Source of the DNA: an uncultured Nesterenkonia sp.
GTDB taxonomy: Bacteria; Actinomycetota; Actinomycetes; Actinomycetales; Micrococcaceae
Length of the DNA stretch: 64,000 nucleotides
Direction of reading: 5' to 3'
NCBI GenBank assembly: GCA_947494195.1
Contig: CANLUC010000006.1
Span: forward strand, 1-64,000
The position numbers and the translations under genes are program-made. The notes under the pieces are model-generated. The model saw nothing but the letters and a program-made list of their open reading frames with translations, was not told the origin of the DNA and did not search any database. Numbering within the stretch: position 1 is the first letter of the stretch; the number at the start of each line of letters is the position of its first letter. This document shows, piece by piece, positions 60,922 to 64,000 of the stretch.

Positions 60922-61479
60922 ATGGATACCTTCGAGCCCTATCCGGTCCGCGAGACCTACCGGTTGATCGAGCCGGGGCCCACGGTGCTGATCTCCACCT
61001 CCGATGGCGCCCGCGACAATCTCATGACCAATGCGTTCAACATGCCGGTCCGTCATGACGGGATCCTGGCGGTGGTCGTGGGCACCTGGGACGCCAGTTT
61101 CGCCACGCTGCAGAAGAGCCGTCAATGTGTGATCGGGATTCCCGGCGCTGAGCTCATGCGCACCACTGTGGAGGTGGGCAACTGTTCCGGGGAGGATGTG
61201 GACAAGTGGGAACACTTCGGACTGACTCGTGTGCCCGGTGTCAGTGTGGCGGCACCGCTGATCGGGGAATGCGTGGCGAATATCGAATGCAAGGTCGAGG
61301 ACGATTCCCTGGTGGAGGACTACTCGCTGTGGCTGCTGCGCGCCACGGCCGCCTGGATCAGACCCGGCGCTGATCTGACCAGCGAGTTCCACCACCGCGG
61401 CAATGGCACCTTCTCCACCAATGGCGAGCTCCACGATCTTCGCGACCAGATGACCAAGTGGAAGTACTTCACGAACTGA
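60922..61479 (+). CDS. Flavin reductase-like protein
   Basis: This 185-residue FMN-binding split-barrel protein has VLISTSDGARDNLMTNAFNMPVRHDGILAVVVG, with the flavin-binding Ser/Thr-Asn region, and CVIGIPGAELMRTTVEVGN, HFGLTRVPGVSVAAPLIGECVANIECKV. It transfers electrons from NAD(P)H to FMN or a similar role. GGAAGGA precedes the ATG. It is single, divergent from the CoA-transferase and convergent with the MBL gene. Confidence 0.9.
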   Translation: MDTFEPYPVRETYRLIEPGPTVLISTSDGARDNLMTNAFNMPVRHDGILAVVVGTWDASFATLQKSRQCVIGIPGAELMRTTVEVGNCSGEDVDKWEHFGLTRVPGVSVAAPLIGECVANIECKVEDDSLVEDYSLWLLRATAAWIRPGADLTSEFHHRGNGTFSTNGELHDLRDQMTKWKYFTN

Positions 61480-61533
61480 TCCCTCGGGTCCACTTGCCCA
61501 CCGGGTTCGCGGTGCCGACCGGGCTTTCTGGGA

Positions 61534-62277
61534 TCAGTGCGCGCCGACCTTCCGCGCGGCCTCCACCGCCGCCTCGGCGCCCTCATGCCAGGCCGCCCCG
61601 TGTCCGGGCAGCACATGCTGGGCCTCCGTGAGCGCGATGGCCTGCAGGGAGTCCATCGCCTCAGCGGTGTTCTTCGTCGCTGCGCCGGCCACGATCTGCG
61701 GCCCCGTTTCGGCGGTGTAGGGGTCGAGGGTGACCAGGGCGTCACCGGTGAACACCGCGCGGCGATCCGGCAGGTGCAGGATGCAGTGCCCATCGGTGTG
61801 CCCCGGGGTGTGCACCGGCACCGGGTTTCCTGGGAGCTCGAGCATCACACCATCGGGCATGAGCTGAATCCCGTGCACCCCCTTGACGTTGAGGGCTCCA
61901 GAGACTGCCATCTTCCCCAGCAGCGGCAGCGAGCGTGGATGCTTCAAGGGGTAGAGGAGCCGGTTGCGTTCGGTGGCGTAGCGATACGGGTGGGCGGCGA
62001 GCCACGCGTCCTGGTGGTGGACGATCACCGGAACCCCGAGGCTCTGCTGGGCGCGCAGCGCGAAGCCCATATGGTCGAAGTGCGCGTGGGTCAGCACCAG
62101 CGCCTGGACCTCGTGAGGCATGCGAGCCCGAGCCTTGAGGATCTCCATGACACCCTCCCACATCCGCGGAAGCCCGGCGTCGACCAGGGTGATGCCCTTC
62201 TGATCCTCGATGACGTAGCAGTTCACATTTGCCTCGGAGACACGGTGGATGCCGGGCGCGACCTCGAGTGTGATCAT
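61534..62277 (-). CDS. MBL-fold metallo-hydrolase
   Basis: This protein of about 247 residues has the metallo-beta-lactamase fold with THAHFDHMG (HxHxDH), His in HTPGHTDGHC, Asp in FTGDALV and C-terminal PGHGAAWH: all zinc ligands are present. It is probably a hydrolase of thioesters or lactones (glyoxalase II-like). A GGAG lies 9 nt before the ATG at 62277; ATG at 62292 is also possible. It follows the RsbW-like gene by 43 nt. Confidence 0.9.
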   Translation of the reverse strand: MITLEVAPGIHRVSEANVNCYVIEDQKGITLVDAGLPRMWEGVMEILKARARMPHEVQALVLTHAHFDHMGFALRAQQSLGVPVIVHHQDAWLAAHPYRYATERNRLLYPLKHPRSLPLLGKMAVSGALNVKGVHGIQLMPDGVMLELPGNPVPVHTPGHTDGHCILHLPDRRAVFTGDALVTLDPYTAETGPQIVAGAATKNTAEAMDSLQAIALTEAQHVLPGHGAAWHEGAEAAVEAARKVGAH

Positions 62278-62320
62278 GTGGGCAGACTCCATTCGGTGGG
62301 ACTCAAGGATGAGGATCGGG

Positions 62321-62749
62321 TCAGCTGCGGCGCCGCCTGAGCAGCTTCCAGGTGTTGCCATCATGCACGTCGTAGGTGAGCTGGTCCAGAGCCATCGTCG
62401 CGATCGCGAGGCCGCGGCCAGATTCAGCAAGCTCCTCGGGGAGTTTCGCCTCGGCCACGCTGACGTCGGCGGGCGCGGCGTCATCCACGAACCTCGCCGT
62501 GAGGTTCTCGGCCTCCACCGTGAGGTCCACCGAGACGGAGACCCCGGAGAGCTGACCTGTGGGGGAGGCGCAGGCGTGGGTGACGATATTGGTGGCGACC
62601 TCGCTGACCGCCAGCGAGAAGAAGGTGCGATCCTCCGCGGAGACATTTCCCGCCTTCTCGTAGAGGGCCGTCAGGGCGTCGAGAACCTCTTCGACGAAGG
62701 GCAGCTCGGCAGTCCCACTGAGCGATCTGCGAAACGTGGTCTCATTCAT
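62321..62749 (-). CDS. RsbW/SpoIIAB-like anti-sigma kinase
   Basis: This 142-residue GHKL ATPase has the N-box SLAVSEVATNIVTHA (residues 46-60) and the G-box ESGRGLAIATMALDQLTYD near residue 108. Such proteins phosphorylate a STAS partner and bind a sigma factor or other target. It overlaps the STAS gene by 8 nt, so the two form a partner-switching pair. No sigma factor gene is in the window. Confidence 0.9.
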   Translation of the reverse strand: MNETTFRRSLSGTAELPFVEEVLDALTALYEKAGNVSAEDRTFFSLAVSEVATNIVTHACASPTGQLSGVSVSVDLTVEAENLTARFVDDAAPADVSVAEAKLPEELAESGRGLAIATMALDQLTYDVHDGNTWKLLRRRRS

Positions 62750-63074
62750 TCCCGAATGCCGCTTCCGCGGTGGGGTAATCCTTCAACACCCGGTCCAGGC
62801 TGGTCAGCTTGAGCACGCTCTTGACCGGGTCGGTGGCGGAGGCCAGACGGAGGTCGCCTTCTGCCACCCGCGCCGCTTTGAGCCCGCCGATCAGCGCTCC
62901 AAGCCCGGAGGAGTCGATGAACTCGGTCTCCGCGAGGTCGACGACGATCCGCGGCTGCCCGGACTCGATCAGCTTCTGGACCTCCTGCTTGAGCCGCGGA
63001 GCGCCTGAGGCGGTGAGGCGCCCCACCGGCCGCACTGCCGCGTAACCCTCGTGAGTGGTGACTGTCAGCTTCAT
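62742..63074 (-). CDS. STAS-domain anti-anti-sigma factor
   Basis: This 110-residue STAS protein has the phospho-acceptor motif EFIDSSGLGALI, typical of RsbV/SpoIIAA. The N-terminus MKLTVTTHEGYAAVRPVGRLTASGAPRL is also typical. It is the likely partner and substrate of the RsbW-like kinase downstream. Its ATG overlaps the stop of the glycosyltransferase gene, linking partner switching to polysaccharide synthesis. Confidence 0.92.
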   Translation of the reverse strand: MKLTVTTHEGYAAVRPVGRLTASGAPRLKQEVQKLIESGQPRIVVDLAETEFIDSSGLGALIGGLKAARVAEGDLRLASATDPVKSVLKLTSLDRVLKDYPTAEAAFGNE

Positions 63075-64000
63075 GTGACTCCCTTCGGCTCTTCGGCGTA
63101 TGCCGCTGGGCCCTTGTAGAAAATTGCCTGGACGATGATGCTCAGCGCGGCGAGGTCGTAGCCGACCCAGACGGTGTTGACCAAGGTGCCGGTGCCATCT
63201 CCGGCGCCCACCAGCACCCGGATGATGCCGATGACGAAGGCGATGACCAGCAGCACGATGGCGGTCAGCTGAGGCCACACCTCGCGCAGCGGCAGGCCCT
63301 CTCCGCTGCGACCGTCCTTGCGGGTGACGACGAAGCTCAGCGGCTTCTTGAACACCACGTTGGCGAAGGAGCTGGTGCAGGCCTTGATCCAGACGGGGAA
63401 GAGCGCCAGTGAGTATTGCTGGCCTCGCCAGGTACGGATGCCGCGGGCGACCACCAGAAAGAGCAGCTGGTTCATCAGGAAGTACGGGATGAATCGAGCG
63501 AAGAAGTCCACGCTCCACGCGGTGACGGGCAGGACCCCGAGCGTGAGGTAGATGATCGGTGCGGCGAGGTAGACCAGTGCGGCGAAGCCGGAGAGGTAGC
63601 TCCACATGGTGCCGAAGTACATCAGCCGCTGACCGCCTGAGAGGCCCTTCTTGGCCAGCGGGTTGTCCCGCAGGAAGACCTGCATCGTCCCTTGGGCCCA
63701 GCGCAGACGCTGCTTGAGCATGGTCTGCAGGTCCTCGGGGGCAAGCCCGCGAGCAAGCACCTCGTGGTGGTAGACGCTCCGCCATCCCATCCCGTGCAGC
63801 TGCATCGCGGTGGCCATATCTTCGGTCACCGAGATGGTGGCCAGCGGCTGGATGGGCTGGGCCTCGTCAGGACGGTCCACGCGCAGCGCGTCCAGCAGGG
63901 CGGCCACGGATTTCACCGCACCCAGGGGTGAGAGCTCGCGGGCAGCCAGCGCATCGAGAGCGACATCGTTGACCACCAAGGTGCCCAGCTCGGCGTCGCG
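63071..64000 (-). CDS. GT2 family glycosyltransferase, cellulose synthase-like (partial)
   Basis: The N-terminal part lies beyond the window. The visible 309 residues contain SVTEDMATAMQLHGMGWRS (TED acid/base motif), QRLRWAQGTMQV (QxxRW polymer-binding motif), then at least six membrane helices. It is a processive membrane synthase, probably of a beta-linked exopolysaccharide. It ends in a 4-nt overlap with the STAS gene. The donor sugar cannot be read here. Confidence 0.88.
   Translation of the reverse strand, partial: RDAELGTLVVNDVALDALAARELSPLGAVKSVAALLDALRVDRPDEAQPIQPLATISVTEDMATAMQLHGMGWRSVYHHEVLARGLAPEDLQTMLKQRLRWAQGTMQVFLRDNPLAKKGLSGGQRLMYFGTMWSYLSGFAALVYLAAPIIYLTLGVLPVTAWSVDFFARFIPYFLMNQLLFLVVARGIRTWRGQQYSLALFPVWIKACTSSFANVVFKKPLSFVVTRKDGRSGEGLPLREVWPQLTAIVLLVIAFVIGIIRVLVGAGDGTGTLVNTVWVGYDLAALSIIVQAIFYKGPAAYAEEPKGVT

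Overview
The window is 64 kb of GC-rich DNA from an actinobacterium, most likely a member of the Micrococcaceae (Nesterenkonia/Arthrobacter-like). This rests on the pairing of glnA2-glnE with glnA1, a polyphosphate glucokinase, a DnaE2 polymerase preceded by DUF6504, a CtaG/DUF2243 pair, a GlnR-type operator, GTG/TTG starts and many 4-nt start/stop overlaps. The genus is an inference, not a sequence match. No transposase, phage gene, rRNA or CRISPR array was seen. One tRNA (Val, TAC) is present.

Layout. 0.1-7.8 kb is an accessory redox region. A minus-strand operon encodes an exported flavodoxin lipoprotein, two tandem SDRs and an MFS pump. It is followed by an aldo/keto reductase divergent from an MmyB-type regulator, and a quinone-reductase/LysE pair divergent from an HxlR regulator. 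8-15 kb is DNA-damage repair: DUF6504-dnaE2 under an apparent LexA-controlled promoter, and an Ada-AlkA fusion with Ogt. 15-24 kb is mixed: an FNT channel, a hypothetical gene bracketed by two copies of a 79-nt structured repeat, SRAP, SDR, NTF2-like, an ion channel with an odd filter, an XRE/methionine aminopeptidase divergon, a methyltransferase, CtaG, DUF2243 and DUF1540.

24.3-30 kb is one tight minus-strand operon: DUF4956 membrane protein, VTC-type polyphosphate polymerase domain, Cthe_2159-like lipoprotein, OmpR-type response regulator and histidine kinase. Three in-phase GCTATG repeats lie in front of it. This is the best candidate here for a poorly described system. 30-38 kb holds an aldo/keto reductase, CinA/PncC, an NlpC/P60 hydrolase with a Pro/Ala/Glu-rich linker, DoxX, tRNA-Val, ppgK, map, an MFS protein and panB.

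38.9-55.2 kb carries the nitrogen-assimilation genes glnA2-glnE and glnA1. They are separated by about 10 kb that contains DJ-1/LLM/VOC genes and a LacI-controlled xyloside or beta-glucoside cluster (binding protein, two permeases, GH31, GH1). LacI-type palindromes are found at both promoters. A complete four-half-site GlnR-like box lies upstream of glnA1. 55.4-64 kb has RDD and EamA membrane proteins, a SatD pair that looks leaderless, an ASCH-ATP-grasp fusion beside a CoA transferase, a flavin reductase, an MBL hydrolase, and an operon of a GT2 synthase (cut by the window end), a STAS antagonist and an RsbW-like kinase.
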